Made by a program: the position numbers and the translations under genes | The notes under the pieces: model-generated | What the model saw: only the letters and a program-made list of their open reading frames with translations | Told to the model about the DNA's origin: nothing | Database searches by the model: none | NCBI GenBank assembly: GCA_035532475.1 | Contig: DATKQY010000038.1 | Coordinates: 1 to 47,116, forward strand | Origin: DATKQY01 sp035532475 | Lineage (GTDB): Bacteria; Actinomycetota; Acidimicrobiia; Acidimicrobiales; Bog-793 | Direction of reading: 5' to 3' | DNA: 47,116 nucleotides | In this document: in pieces, positions 8,717 to 17,455 of the stretch | How positions within the stretch are numbered: the stretch's first letter is position 1 | Layout of the letters: every line of letters starts with the position of its first letter

Positions 8717-9973
8717 ATGCTCTCGTCGGGTGCGGGGAACCAGGGCGAGCGCATGGCCGTGCCACCCGGAGCGATGGTGCCCGGGCTCGGTGACAGCGAG
8801 GGACCCCGGGCCGGCATGTGGAGCCGAAGGCGCCATCTCCTCCTCCGCGGCGGCCTTGACCGCGCGGGCGCCGCCTACGGCATCCTTCTCGCGCTCGCGG
8901 CCGTCGACTCGGTCGGCTACAGCGTCATCGGCCCCGTACTCCCCACACTTGCCCATGCAACGCACGCGAGCCCGCTGGTGGCGGGCGCGGTGGTTGCCGG
9001 CTTCCCCTTCGGCATGCTGTTCGGCTTCGTCGCGGCCGGCAGCTCGGTGCGCCGCTTCGGTACCCGCCCGACCCTGCTCGGAGCGCTCCTGGTCGTGACC
9101 GGCGGGACGGTCGCCTTCATCGGCTCGGATTCCACCGCCGGCTACCTCGCGGCGCGTGCGGCGATGGGGCTCGGCTCGGGGGGCCTGTGGCTTGGCATCA
9201 CCTTCAGCACGCTGGAGCGCTGGCCCGGCCAGGAGTACCGCTGCATGAGCCGGATCTACGCCGCGTACTCGGCGGGAGCGCTCGTCGGTCCCGCCCTCGG
9301 TGCGCTCGGTGGCGTGCGGACCCCGTTCGTCGCCTACCTCATCCTCGTCGTCGCGGTGTCCGTGCCCGCGGCCCTCATGCCGACCTCGCCCACCCCCCGG
9401 GAGTTCAGCGCGGACCGGGCGGAGCTTCGCCGGCCCGGGTTCTGGGTGGCCGCCGTCGCGATCATGCTGGCGATCCTCGGCACCGGTCTCGTCGACGGCG
9501 CGCTCCCGCTCCATCTGTCCGTGCACCTGTCGCAGGCGGCGATCGGAGGCACCTTCGCCGCCCTCGGCATCGTCGTCGCCCTCAGCTCCGCAGCGGCAGG
9601 GCACGTCAAGCCAGCGCTCGCGTCAGCGATCGGCGCGGTACTGCTCGTCGGCGGGATCGAGCTCGTCGGCGCGACGGACGTCGTCGCGACATGGCTCCCT
9701 GCGCTCGTGGCGATCGGGGTCGGGATCGGGATCAGTCAGACCGGTGCGACCGGTCTCCTGCTCGCCGCGGTGCCGACGGAGCGGATCGTGAGCGCGATGG
9801 TGGTCTGGTCGCAGATGGGCATGGTCGGCTACCTGGTCGGACCACTGGCAGGCGGCGGCCTCGGCGAGACACTCGGCTATCGAGCGCTCGGCATCGCGCC
9901 AGGCGCGCTGGCCGGGCTCCTCGCCGCGGCGGCGCTCGTCGCTCGGCGCCGGGGTATCGAGCCCTCGAGGTGA
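8717..9973 (+). CDS. MFS transporter
   Basis: This 418-residue membrane protein has about 12 hydrophobic segments starting near residue 53 (AYGILLALAAVDSVGYSVIGPVLP). After helix 2 there is a short basic loop (SSVRRFGTRPTLLG) matching the major-facilitator motif A region, and helix 5 is Gly-rich. The first 45 residues are not hydrophobic, so the true start may be one of the internal Met codons (for example MVPGLGDSE or MWSRRRH) rather than the ATG at 8717, which is 1 nt after the previous stop. It is co-transcribed with the NMO-like enzyme and could move its substrate or product. Direction and substrate are unknown. Confidence 0.83.
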   Translation: MLSSGAGNQGERMAVPPGAMVPGLGDSEGPRAGMWSRRRHLLLRGGLDRAGAAYGILLALAAVDSVGYSVIGPVLPTLAHATHASPLVAGAVVAGFPFGMLFGFVAAGSSVRRFGTRPTLLGALLVVTGGTVAFIGSDSTAGYLAARAAMGLGSGGLWLGITFSTLERWPGQEYRCMSRIYAAYSAGALVGPALGALGGVRTPFVAYLILVVAVSVPAALMPTSPTPREFSADRAELRRPGFWVAAVAIMLAILGTGLVDGALPLHLSVHLSQAAIGGTFAALGIVVALSSAAAGHVKPALASAIGAVLLVGGIELVGATDVVATWLPALVAIGVGIGISQTGATGLLLAAVPTERIVSAMVVWSQMGMVGYLVGPLAGGGLGETLGYRALGIAPGALAGLLAAAALVARRRGIEPSR

Positions 9974-10252
9974 GCGAGCCGCAATCGCCGCTGCGGATCG
10001 TCTCCTGGCCCCGGGGCGATCGGCTCGGTCGTGTTCGCGCTCATGCGGGGAGGGCTCCCGCCCGCGCGGCGGGATCGCGGCCACCGGCACGTGCGGACCG
10101 AGGTCAGGCGGCGGGCGCGGCTTCGGATCTCGCAGGTGCGCCGAGGTCGCACCTTCGTGGCCGCAGCCGCCCGGGCGGTCCGGACCGTCGACGACGCGGC
10201 CGACCCGTGGCACAGCCCGGCCACGGCGCTCTCGGAACCGGCGCATCTCGGA

Positions 10253-10519
10253 TCAGCCCGCCTCGCGACGGTGACCCTTCCTCGCGCGCCACGACATGAC
10301 CGACCACAGCGAGACGGCCGACAACAGGGAGCCGACCGAGCAGAAGGAGCTGACGGAGAACACCGACCCGAACGAGCCGATCGACCCGATCGACAGCGCC
10401 GAGCCGATCGACCCGATGGACAGGATCGAGCCCTTGGAGGCGATCGAGAGGAACGAGTCCTTCGAGGCGATCGACCACTTCGAGCCCCGACGTCCACACC
10501 CTGGCACACCGTCCATCAT
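10253..10519 (-). CDS. Small serine-triplet (S-x-x) repeat protein
   Basis: This is an 88-residue frame in which Ser occurs at every third residue for about 20 consecutive triplets (SIASKDSFLSIASKG and onward), ending in SVMSW and a basic tail. Similar short Ser-x-x proteins of unknown function occur in actinobacteria, as I recall them; they may form a beta-helix-like fold. The start is uncertain (ATG at 10519 or 10516, weak upstream signal). The opposite strand is also open (10296-10634) and reads Asp or Glu at every third residue. The two frames share third codon positions, so GC3 cannot choose between them. I favour the minus strand because of the basic C-terminus. Confidence 0.45.
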   Translation of the reverse strand: MMDGVPGCGRRGSKWSIASKDSFLSIASKGSILSIGSIGSALSIGSIGSFGSVFSVSSFCSVGSLLSAVSLWSVMSWRARKGHRREAG

Positions 10520-10614
10520 GGATCGACGCGCCGGGGCGCGCCGGGCCGATGCGGGCCGTCGCCCGACTCGGCGAGCAGGCGCCCGCGCCCGGCGCCTCCT
10601 CGCCCCGTGCTGGC

Positions 10615-13233
10615 TCAGGCGCCCCGGGCGATGACCCCGTCCGGCGCGATCGGCAGCTGGCGGACCCGGACTCCGGTGGCGGCGAACACGGCGTTGCCGA
10701 TCGCCGGTGCCACGGCGATGATCGGTGTCTCGCCGCCGCCGGCCGAGGGCTGGTCGCGCCGATCGATCAGGATCACCTCGATCGCCGGGAGGTCGGTGAG
10801 ACGCGGCACCCGATAGTCGGCGAGGGCGGCATTCTCGATCCGGCCGTCGGCGAAGCGGATCTGCTCGAACAGGGCGCCACCGAGTCCCATCACCGTCGCC
10901 CCCTCGACCTGGTTGGCGAGGTTGTCGGGATTGACGATCGCGCCGCACTCGAAGGCGGTGACGACCCGCAGGACCTCGAGGCGGTCCCGGTCGTCGACGC
11001 GGACCTCGGCGCAAGTGGCGACGCGACCGCCCTTCTCGGTGCAGCCGGCGATGCCGACACCGGTCCCCGGCCGGCGCCCGCCGCTCCCCCACCCGATCCG
11101 CTCCGCCGCCGCACGCAACACCTCGGCGAGACGCTCGTCGCCGAGGTGACGCAGGCGGAACTCCAGGGGATCGATGCCGAGGCGATGCGCCATCTCGTCC
11201 ATGTGCGACTCGCGCGCGAACGTGTTCGCTGTCGCGGCGAGGGCACGGTACGAGCCAATCGCGAGCGGAGAGTCGGCGGGCCGGTACTCGATCCCCTGGT
11301 GCTCGATCTCGTAGGGCGTCGTGATGGCGGCGGGACCGGAGTTGAGATTCGTGAAGGACCATGCCGTGATACGGCCCTCGGCGTCGGTGCCGCTCTCCAC
11401 GTCGATCACCGCGGCGGGCCGGAAGTACGCCCAGGTGAACTCCTCGGCCCGGCTCCACTGCACCTTCACCGGCCGTCCGGCGCCCCGTGCGAGGCGGGCC
11501 GCCTCGAGCGCGACCTCCGGGGTGTGCTTGCCGCCGAAGCCGCCGCCGAAGTCCGGCACCACGACCCGTACCTGCCCCTCGGCAAGCTCGAACCGCTCGG
11601 CGAGCAGGTGCCGCACGTCGAAGGGACGCTGGGTCCCGAGCCACACCGTCAGGTGGTCGCCTTCCCACTCGGCGAGCGCCGAGCGCGGCTCGAGCGGCGT
11701 GTGGGCGATGTACGCCGTCGTGTAGGACGCGGCGAAGCGCGTCGTCGCCCGGGCGAGTGCTCCTTCGACATCTCCCGCCTCGTGGTGGAAGGGAACGTTG
11801 CGTCCCGCACCTCGGCTCTGATGGGACCGGAGGTGCTCGACGAGCTCGGTGTCGGTGGGCTGAGGGACGGCTTGCCACCGGGAGCGCACGCCGGCGAGCG
11901 CGGCGGCGGCGGCCGCCGGACTCGGCGCCACGGCCCCGATGAAGTCACCGTCGCGGACGATGAGGGCGTCGCCGAGCGCATCAGCCGGAGGGAGCTCGAC
12001 TTCGAGGAGACGCGCCCCGAACGAGGGCGGACGGAGCACCCGCCCGTGCAGCATGTCGGGCCGGACGAGGTCGTAGGGGAAGCGCTTCCGCCCCGTCACC
12101 GCATCGATGCCGGTCGCCGAGGGCGTCGCCCGGCCGGCCGTCGACCAGGTCGCCGGCGGCGTGACAGGCGCGTCACCCGCCGCCTTCTCCACGTGGCGAA
12201 GGCCCGCGAGCAGCTCGGGCCAGCCGATGACCGGATCGCCGCCGGGCCCGACGACCGCACCGTGCTCGACGGCGAGCTTCCCCCCGTCGACACCGAGGCG
12301 ATCGGCCGCAAGACGCACCAGTGCCTCGCGCGCTGCGGCCGCGGTGGTCCGCAGGAACTCTCCGGCGTCGGGCATCGAGCGGCTGCCGAAGGTGCCTGCG
12401 TCGAAGGGGACGACGGCGGTGTCGCCCATCACGACGCGCACCGCCTCCACCGGGCTGCGCAGCTCCTCGGCGACGAGGAGCGCGAAGGCGGTGCGGGTGC
12501 CCTGGCCCACCTCCACCTTGCCCGAGAAGGCGGTGATCGATCCGTCGCCGGCGACGTGGACCCAGGCTCCGCCGTTGGCGGGCGCCGGGCCCGCGGCCAC
12601 CCCGTGGCCGAGCGGGTACACATCGGGCGGCAGCACGGCGACGAGGCCGTCGCCGAGCGCGAGGAAGAAGTCCGGCGCTCCCGGTTCCTGCAGGTCCCAC
12701 GGAAACGCGACGCCCGCGGACGGATCCGCGAGCGCGATCGCCGGCGCCGTCCGGTCCTCGACCAGCTCGGGATCGCGCAGCAGCTCGGCGGCTCGGCGCA
12801 CGGCGCGAAGGATCCGAGGGTACGCGCCGCAACGGCACAGGTTCGACTCGAGACCGGCGCGGATCTGGTTCTCCGAGGGCTCCGGCGTGCGGGCGAGCAG
12901 CGCCGCCGTGCTCATGATCCACCCTGGGGTGCAGTAGCCGCACTGCAACGCCTGCTGCTCGACGAACGCATGCTGGACGGGGTGGAGCAGGCCGTCCTCG
13001 GCAAGGCCCTCGACCGTCGTCACCTGCTGGTTGGCGACCTCGCTGAGCGCCACGATGCACGAGCGCACGGCCCGTCTGCCGACCAGCACGGTGCACGCCC
13101 CGCACTCGCCCTCCCCGCAGCCGAACTTCGTGCCGGTGAGGCCGAGCTCCTCGCGGAGCACGCTCAGGAGGCTGCGGTCGCCGTCGAGCGACACCTCGCG
13201 CTCATCGCCGTTCACCACCAGGTGGGTCTGCAT
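10615..13233 (-). CDS. Fused 2Fe-2S / molybdopterin hydroxylase (isoquinoline 1-oxidoreductase or aldehyde oxidase type)
   Basis: This 872-residue polypeptide joins two subunits that are usually separate. Residues 1-160 are a xanthine-dehydrogenase-family iron-sulfur subunit. The plant-type cluster has Cys39, 44, 47 and 59, and the second cluster has Cys98, 101, 133 and 135 (CGYCTPG, CRCG). From about residue 230 onward it is a molybdopterin-binding subunit with GQGTRTAF, FGGGFGGKHTPEVA, ESHMDEMAHRLG and the C-terminal GGGETPIIAVAPAIGNAVF. No FAD domain is present, as in IorAB-type enzymes, so an external electron acceptor is expected. ATG 13233 begins the ferredoxin strand (MQTHLVVNG). It lies 123 bp downstream of the aminotransferase gene on the same strand. 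The substrate is unknown. Confidence 0.88.
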   Translation of the reverse strand: MQTHLVVNGDEREVSLDGDRSLLSVLREELGLTGTKFGCGEGECGACTVLVGRRAVRSCIVALSEVANQQVTTVEGLAEDGLLHPVQHAFVEQQALQCGYCTPGWIMSTAALLARTPEPSENQIRAGLESNLCRCGAYPRILRAVRRAAELLRDPELVEDRTAPAIALADPSAGVAFPWDLQEPGAPDFFLALGDGLVAVLPPDVYPLGHGVAAGPAPANGGAWVHVAGDGSITAFSGKVEVGQGTRTAFALLVAEELRSPVEAVRVVMGDTAVVPFDAGTFGSRSMPDAGEFLRTTAAAAREALVRLAADRLGVDGGKLAVEHGAVVGPGGDPVIGWPELLAGLRHVEKAAGDAPVTPPATWSTAGRATPSATGIDAVTGRKRFPYDLVRPDMLHGRVLRPPSFGARLLEVELPPADALGDALIVRDGDFIGAVAPSPAAAAAALAGVRSRWQAVPQPTDTELVEHLRSHQSRGAGRNVPFHHEAGDVEGALARATTRFAASYTTAYIAHTPLEPRSALAEWEGDHLTVWLGTQRPFDVRHLLAERFELAEGQVRVVVPDFGGGFGGKHTPEVALEAARLARGAGRPVKVQWSRAEEFTWAYFRPAAVIDVESGTDAEGRITAWSFTNLNSGPAAITTPYEIEHQGIEYRPADSPLAIGSYRALAATANTFARESHMDEMAHRLGIDPLEFRLRHLGDERLAEVLRAAAERIGWGSGGRRPGTGVGIAGCTEKGGRVATCAEVRVDDRDRLEVLRVVTAFECGAIVNPDNLANQVEGATVMGLGGALFEQIRFADGRIENAALADYRVPRLTDLPAIEVILIDRRDQPSAGGGETPIIAVAPAIGNAVFAATGVRVRQLPIAPDGVIARGA

Positions 13234-13356
13234 CCCACCACCTTGGCCCGAGGGCCGGGCTGGGGCAAGGCAACCGGCCGCGCGGGCCCGCGCGACCATC
13301 GGCACGGCAGGCAACGAGCTCGCGGGCGCGCCCGCTCCGCCGAGCCGGCTCCGGCG

Positions 13357-14538
13357 TCAGCGCCCCCGCAGCGCCTCGAGCGCCGCCGCGACGCCGCCGC
13401 GCTGGTGCGGCACCCCGGCGAGCTCGAGACCGAGCTCGACACCGGCCAGGGTGCCGACGAGCGTCAGATCGTCGAAGTCCCCGAGGTGACCGATGCGGAA
13501 CACCCGGCCCGCCAGCTTGCTCAGGCCAGCGCCGAGCGACATCGCGTAACGCTCGAGCACCACCTGGCGGAAGGCCTCCTCGCGCTGACCCTCAGGCATG
13601 ACGACGGCGGTCACGGTCGGGCTGTACGAGGGGGGATCCTGGCACTGCAGCTCGAGCCCCCACGCCGCCACCGCCGCGCGCGTCGCTGCGCCGTGCCGTT
13701 GGTGCCGAAGGAAGACCGCGTCCAGGCCTTCCTCGAAGAGCATGTCGAGCGCCTCCCGCAGGCCGAGGAACAGGTTCGTCGGCGGCGTGTAGGGAAAGAA
13801 GCCCTGCGCGTTCTGCTCCAGGATCGGCCCCCACTCCCAGTACGCCCGGGGCAGCCCGGCCGTCTTCGAGGCCAGCAGCGCGCGCTCGCTGACGGCGTTG
13901 AAGCAGAGTCCCGGCGGGAGCATCAGCCCTTTTTGCGAGCCGGCGATCGTCACGTCGACCCCCCACTCGTCGTGGCGGTAGTCGATCGACGCGAGCGACG
14001 AGACGGCATCGACGAAGAGCATCGCCGGGTGGCCTGCACGGTCGATCGCCGCCCGCACGTCGGCGATGCTCGTGGTCGCGCCCGTCGAGGTCTCGTTGTG
14101 GGTGATCAGGACCGCCTTGATGCGGTGGCCCTCGTCGCGCCGCAGGCGCTCCTCGAGCTCCGCCGCATCGGCGCCGGAGCGCCAGTCCGTCGGGACCAGG
14201 TCGACCTCGAGTCCGAGCTGGGTGGCCATCTTCGCCCAGAGGCTCGCGAAGTGCCCCACCTCGAACGCCAGGACGGCGTCGCCCGCTGAGAGGGTGTTGA
14301 CGAGCGCGGCCTCCCAGGCTCCCGTACCCGAGCCCGGGTACATCACCACCGGTTGGCCGGTGTGGAAGACCTTCTTGACGTCGGCGAAGAGCCCGCGCAT
14401 CAGTGCAGCGAACTGCGGACCACGGTGATCGAGCGTCGGCGCGGCCATGGCGCGCAGCACGCGCTCGGGCACGTTCGTCGGCCCGGGCACCTGGACGAGA
14501 TGGCGGCCTGGCCGGTAGCCGGATGCGACGTCGCTCAC
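13357..14538 (-). CDS. Serine-glyoxylate (class V) aminotransferase
   Basis: This is a 393-residue PLP enzyme. The N-terminus (VPGPTNVPERVLRAM, then LDHRGPQFA) and the whole length agree with serine-glyoxylate and alanine-glyoxylate aminotransferases. GSGTGAWEAAL binds the PLP phosphate, and the HNETSTG and DAVSSLASIDYR segments are well conserved. The Schiff-base Lys is Lys203 in GSQKGLMLP. It would convert serine and glyoxylate to hydroxypyruvate and glycine. The GTG at 14538 has AGGAGG 7 nt upstream, a strong start; the open frame continues upstream without conservation. A ureidoglycine-glyoxylate role (PucG) next to the hydroxylase is a weaker alternative. Confidence 0.9.
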   Translation of the reverse strand: MSDVASGYRPGRHLVQVPGPTNVPERVLRAMAAPTLDHRGPQFAALMRGLFADVKKVFHTGQPVVMYPGSGTGAWEAALVNTLSAGDAVLAFEVGHFASLWAKMATQLGLEVDLVPTDWRSGADAAELEERLRRDEGHRIKAVLITHNETSTGATTSIADVRAAIDRAGHPAMLFVDAVSSLASIDYRHDEWGVDVTIAGSQKGLMLPPGLCFNAVSERALLASKTAGLPRAYWEWGPILEQNAQGFFPYTPPTNLFLGLREALDMLFEEGLDAVFLRHQRHGAATRAAVAAWGLELQCQDPPSYSPTVTAVVMPEGQREEAFRQVVLERYAMSLGAGLSKLAGRVFRIGHLGDFDDLTLVGTLAGVELGLELAGVPHQRGGVAAALEALRGR

Positions 14539-14774
14539 TATCTGCCTCCTCGACACTGGTAGTCCCCGGGACGGGGCCGGACACCGCAGCCCGAAGGACT
14601 CGGCAGCCCGGCGCGACGAGCGCGGGGCGCGTCGTGGCCACTCGATGCAGCCACGCCGCCCGTATCCCGGGCAGGTCAGCGCCGGGACGACCGCCAGATT
14701 CTGCCCGCCGGCCGACCGGCACGCCACACGTCGGCCTCGGGTCGCCCACCCTCGAACATCTGTTCGTAGCGGAG

Positions 14775-14780
14775 TAGGCT
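14775..14780 (+). promoter_or_regulatory. -10 box of the alkB-like gene
   Basis: TAGGCT lies 9 nt before the ATG of the AlkB-like gene. It fits the TANNNT pattern and the leaderless spacing seen at several other genes in this window. Confidence 0.4.
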
Positions 14781-14789
14781 CTGTTTCGT

Positions 14790-15416
14790 ATGGTCGTGCT
14801 GCAGTCCTCGCTGCTCGATCTCGGCGTTGCCGCCGGGCCGCGGCCCCTCGGGCCCTCGCTCGAGCGGACCGTCCTCGCTCGCGGCGCCTGGATCGACGTC
14901 AGACAGGGCTGGATCGCGGGGGCGGACGGGCTCTTCGACCGGCTCTTCGAGCACGTGGCGTGGCGGGCCGAGCGGCGGCCGATGTACGACCGCGTGGTCG
15001 AGGTCCCCCGTCTGCTCAGCTTCTACGGCGAAGACGAGCCCCTCCCCGACGCCGAGCTCGAGCGGGCCAGGCACGACCTCACCGAGCACTACGGCGAGGA
15101 GCTCGGCGAGCCCTTCACGACCGCCGGCCTCTGCCTGTACCGGGACGGCCGCGACAGCGTCGCCTGGCACGGCGACACGATCGGTCGCGGCTCGACCGAG
15201 GACGTCGTCGTCGCGATCGTCTCGCTCGGCGCGCCGCGCCGGCTGCTGCTGCGCCCACGAGGGGGCGGCCGAGCGCTGCGCCACGAGCTCGGTGGCGGCG
15301 ATCTGCTGGTCATGGGCGGCTCGTGCCAGCGAACCTGGGAGCACGCCGTGCCGAAGACCGCGCGAGCGGTCGGCCCACGCATCAGCGTCCAGTTCCGCCC
15401 TCGCGGCGTGCGATGA
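14790..15416 (+). CDS. AlkB-like 2-oxoglutarate/Fe(II) dioxygenase
   Basis: This is a 208-residue protein of the AlkB fold. The iron ligands are His127 and Asp129 (WHGDTIG) and His185 (WEHAVPK). Arg197 (RISVQFR) is placed to bind 2-oxoglutarate. RLLSFYGED and the YRDGRDSVAWHGD run are typical of the bacterial group related to AlkB/ALKBH that repairs alkylated bases by oxidative demethylation. The length is normal. The ATG is 9 nt from a TAGGCT box. The ABM gene follows after 34 nt. Nucleic-acid repair is inferred from the family; other 2OG-dioxygenase substrates cannot be excluded. Confidence 0.85.
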   Translation: MVVLQSSLLDLGVAAGPRPLGPSLERTVLARGAWIDVRQGWIAGADGLFDRLFEHVAWRAERRPMYDRVVEVPRLLSFYGEDEPLPDAELERARHDLTEHYGEELGEPFTTAGLCLYRDGRDSVAWHGDTIGRGSTEDVVVAIVSLGAPRRLLLRPRGGGRALRHELGGGDLLVMGGSCQRTWEHAVPKTARAVGPRISVQFRPRGVR

Positions 15417-15450
15417 TCCGGGCGACGACGGAGAGGAGCGAGTCCAGCCG

Positions 15451-15750
15451 ATGATCATCGTCGCAGGAACCTTCGACGTGGCACCGCAGGACCGTGCCGC
15501 CTTCCTGGCAGGTGTCCAGGCGCCGATCGCCAGGTCACGTGCCGAGCCGGGATGCGTGGAGTACTCCTTCTCCGCCGACTCCACCGAGCCGGGTCGTGTC
15601 CGGCTCTTCGAGATCTGGGAGAGCGACGAGACGCTCGGGGCGCACCTCGCGGCGCTCCGGGCGGCCGGCAACCCCGGTCACGGCGTCGCGATCCTCGGCC
15701 AGTCCCTGACGCGCTACGAGGTCGCGAGGTCTTTCCCGTTCGGGAGCTGA
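15451..15750 (+). CDS. Antibiotic biosynthesis monooxygenase (ABM) domain protein
   Basis: This is a 99-residue one-domain ferredoxin-like protein of the ABM/YgiN family. It has the strand MIIVAGTFDVAPQ, the helix region ARSRAEPGCVEYSFSAD and the core RVRLFEIWESDETLGAHL, with SQSLTRYEV at the end. Members are cofactor-free quinone monooxygenases or heme-degrading proteins. A GAGAGGAG ribosome site lies 12 nt upstream. It is probably co-transcribed with the AlkB-like gene. Which ABM reaction it performs cannot be deduced. Confidence 0.82.
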   Translation: MIIVAGTFDVAPQDRAAFLAGVQAPIARSRAEPGCVEYSFSADSTEPGRVRLFEIWESDETLGAHLAALRAAGNPGHGVAILGQSLTRYEVARSFPFGS

Positions 15751-15784
15751 CGACGCGATCCTCCCGCCGCCGCGGCCGGTGCAG

Positions 15785-16804
15785 TCAGGGGACGAGGACG
15801 GCGCGCCCGACGACGTCGCCGGCGCGCAGGCGTTCGACCACCTCGTTCACCGCCTCGAGCGGATGGCGCTCAGTGCGCAACGCCAGGCGACCCGCGGCGT
15901 GCAGCTGGATCAGCTCCCACAAGTCGACCCAGCTCCCGACGAGGTTGCCCATGATCGTCAGCTCGTTCACGACGAGCGGGACCGAACCGGTCGTCACCGT
16001 CCCGCCGTAGCCGACGACCGAGTACGTGCCGGAGCGGCCGAGCATGGCGAGACCGTCGGCGTGGGAGCGGTCGGTCCCGACGAAGTCGACCACGACGTCC
16101 GCCCCGACGCCTCCCGTCAGGTCGCGGACCGCCGCCACCGCCTCCGAGCCGTCGACGGCGGCGTCCGCGCCGAGCTCGAGGGCGAGCTTCCGACGGCGCT
16201 CGTCGGTCTCTGACGCCACCACTCCTCCCGCCCCGAGGATGCGCATCAGCTGCACGGCGACGTGGCCGACCCCACCGACACCGAGGATCACGGAGGTGGA
16301 CCCCGGACGCGCGAGGTGCGCCACGCGGCGTACGGCGTGGTAGGCGGTGAGCCCGGCATCGGCGTGGGGCGCGACGGCGGCGGGTTCGATCCCCGCAGGG
16401 AGCTTCAACAGCGAGCGCTCCGGCACGCGCAGGAACTCGGCGAATCCCCCGTCGACGGACAACCCCGTGAACTCGTGCCGCTCGCACTGCATCTCGAGGC
16501 CGCGCCGGCAGGCGAGACAGAGTCCGCAGGTCTGCGGGGGGTAAAGGATCACGGCGTCACCGGGCACCACGGTCGTGACCGCGCTGCCCACCGCCTCCAC
16601 CCACCCGGCGTTCTCGTGCCCGAGGATGCGCGGTGGAGCTACCCCCGCCTGTTCCATCAGGGCGTCGATCGCGTGGAGGTCGGTGGCGCACACCCCGGCG
16701 CCACCGACACGCACGACCACGTCGGTCGGCGCGACCGGCTCGGGCGCAGGGCGGTCGAGGAGCTCGAGGGGCTGGTGGTACCCCGTCATCAGTGCCGCCC
16801 TCAC
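15785..16804 (-). CDS. Zinc-dependent alcohol dehydrogenase
   Basis: This is a 339-residue MDR-family enzyme. Catalytic zinc ligands are Cys39 (CATDLH) and His63-Glu64 (GHENAGWVEAVG). The structural zinc site is complete: Cys93, 96, 99 and 107. The Rossmann core has ILGVGGVGHVAVQLMR, and strand 2 ends in an acidic ETDERR, favouring NAD. The length is normal. The GTG at 16804 is preceded by GGGGGGAAGG and gives the family start (V-R-A-A-L-M). It faces the ABM gene tail-to-tail, and its start is 43 bp from the stop of the next minus-strand gene. Substrate class likely primary or secondary alcohols/aldehydes. Confidence 0.92.
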   Translation of the reverse strand: MRAALMTGYHQPLELLDRPAPEPVAPTDVVVRVGGAGVCATDLHAIDALMEQAGVAPPRILGHENAGWVEAVGSAVTTVVPGDAVILYPPQTCGLCLACRRGLEMQCERHEFTGLSVDGGFAEFLRVPERSLLKLPAGIEPAAVAPHADAGLTAYHAVRRVAHLARPGSTSVILGVGGVGHVAVQLMRILGAGGVVASETDERRRKLALELGADAAVDGSEAVAAVRDLTGGVGADVVVDFVGTDRSHADGLAMLGRSGTYSVVGYGGTVTTGSVPLVVNELTIMGNLVGSWVDLWELIQLHAAGRLALRTERHPLEAVNEVVERLRAGDVVGRAVLVP

Positions 16805-16847
16805 GCCTTCCCCCCTTCGACGGGCCGCGACGGCCCCGCGGCGCAAG

Positions 16848-17444
16848 CTAGCGCGAGGAGGAGTCGCGATGGCAGACCGACCAGGTGAGCGCGGCAGGCC
16901 AGCCGATCTGGTCCGGGTCCGTGCCGCTCCAGAAGGCCGCCGCCGCCGGCCGGTCAAAGTGCATCGTCTGGACGGGAACCGCGAACGTCGCACCGAGCGG
17001 GCCGCGCGCCCAGAGCATCACGGTCAGGTCGTCGCGCGCGACGATGCGGGCGCAGTCGTAGGAGGCGTAGGAGAGCTCCACCACGACGGCGCCGCGGGCG
17101 GGCAGCGTCGCGCTCGTGCGCCACGGGCGGCCGGCGGCGGTGCCCCCGTCACCCGCGTGGGCGAAGGAGTAGGCGCCACCGCCGAGCCCGTCGGCAGCGA
17201 GGTCCACGGAGGTGATCGTCGCCGGCAGCCACCCGTCGTTGCGCACGACCACGGCGAGCGACACGCCGCGCACGGTGGTCGCGCTGCGGTAGACGCCTCC
17301 GATGCCGGTGTCCAGGCGCGGCACGACGAGACCGCTCGGCGACAGCAGGCCGATCCCGGCGAGCAGCGTCGCGACCGCCCCGGCGACGACGAGCGCGTGC
17401 AGCAGCGAGTGCGCCGGCGGCACCAGCGCGTCGAGGTCGGACAC
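16848..17444 (-). CDS. Hypothetical single-pass membrane protein
   Basis: This 198-residue protein is not recognised. From the preferred GTG at 17444 it has a short N-terminus, one strong hydrophobic helix (HALVVAGAVATLLAGIGLL) and an extracytoplasmic beta-rich domain with many Val/Thr/Ser strands and two Cys in the last 60 residues. It looks like an anchored exported domain. The ribosome site is weak. The start lies only 11 bp from the possible start of the divergent membrane protein gene, so the two may share a promoter region. The strand assignment is supported by codon bias and the sensible topology. Confidence 0.55.
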   Translation of the reverse strand: MSDLDALVPPAHSLLHALVVAGAVATLLAGIGLLSPSGLVVPRLDTGIGGVYRSATTVRGVSLAVVVRNDGWLPATITSVDLAADGLGGGAYSFAHAGDGGTAAGRPWRTSATLPARGAVVVELSYASYDCARIVARDDLTVMLWARGPLGATFAVPVQTMHFDRPAAAAFWSGTDPDQIGWPAALTWSVCHRDSSSR

Positions 17445-17455
17445 AGGGCGCGAGC

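Noticed and set aside
10549..14289. A 1246-codon open frame on the plus strand
   Set aside because: It runs antisense through the fused hydroxylase and the aminotransferase, which have clear motifs. It is Arg/Gly/His-rich without any domain and owes its length to high GC.
16381..16398. GGTTCGATCC-like sequence resembling a tRNA T-arm
   Set aside because: It lies inside the alcohol dehydrogenase gene and no acceptor or anticodon arms pair around it. I saw no tRNA or rRNA in the window.
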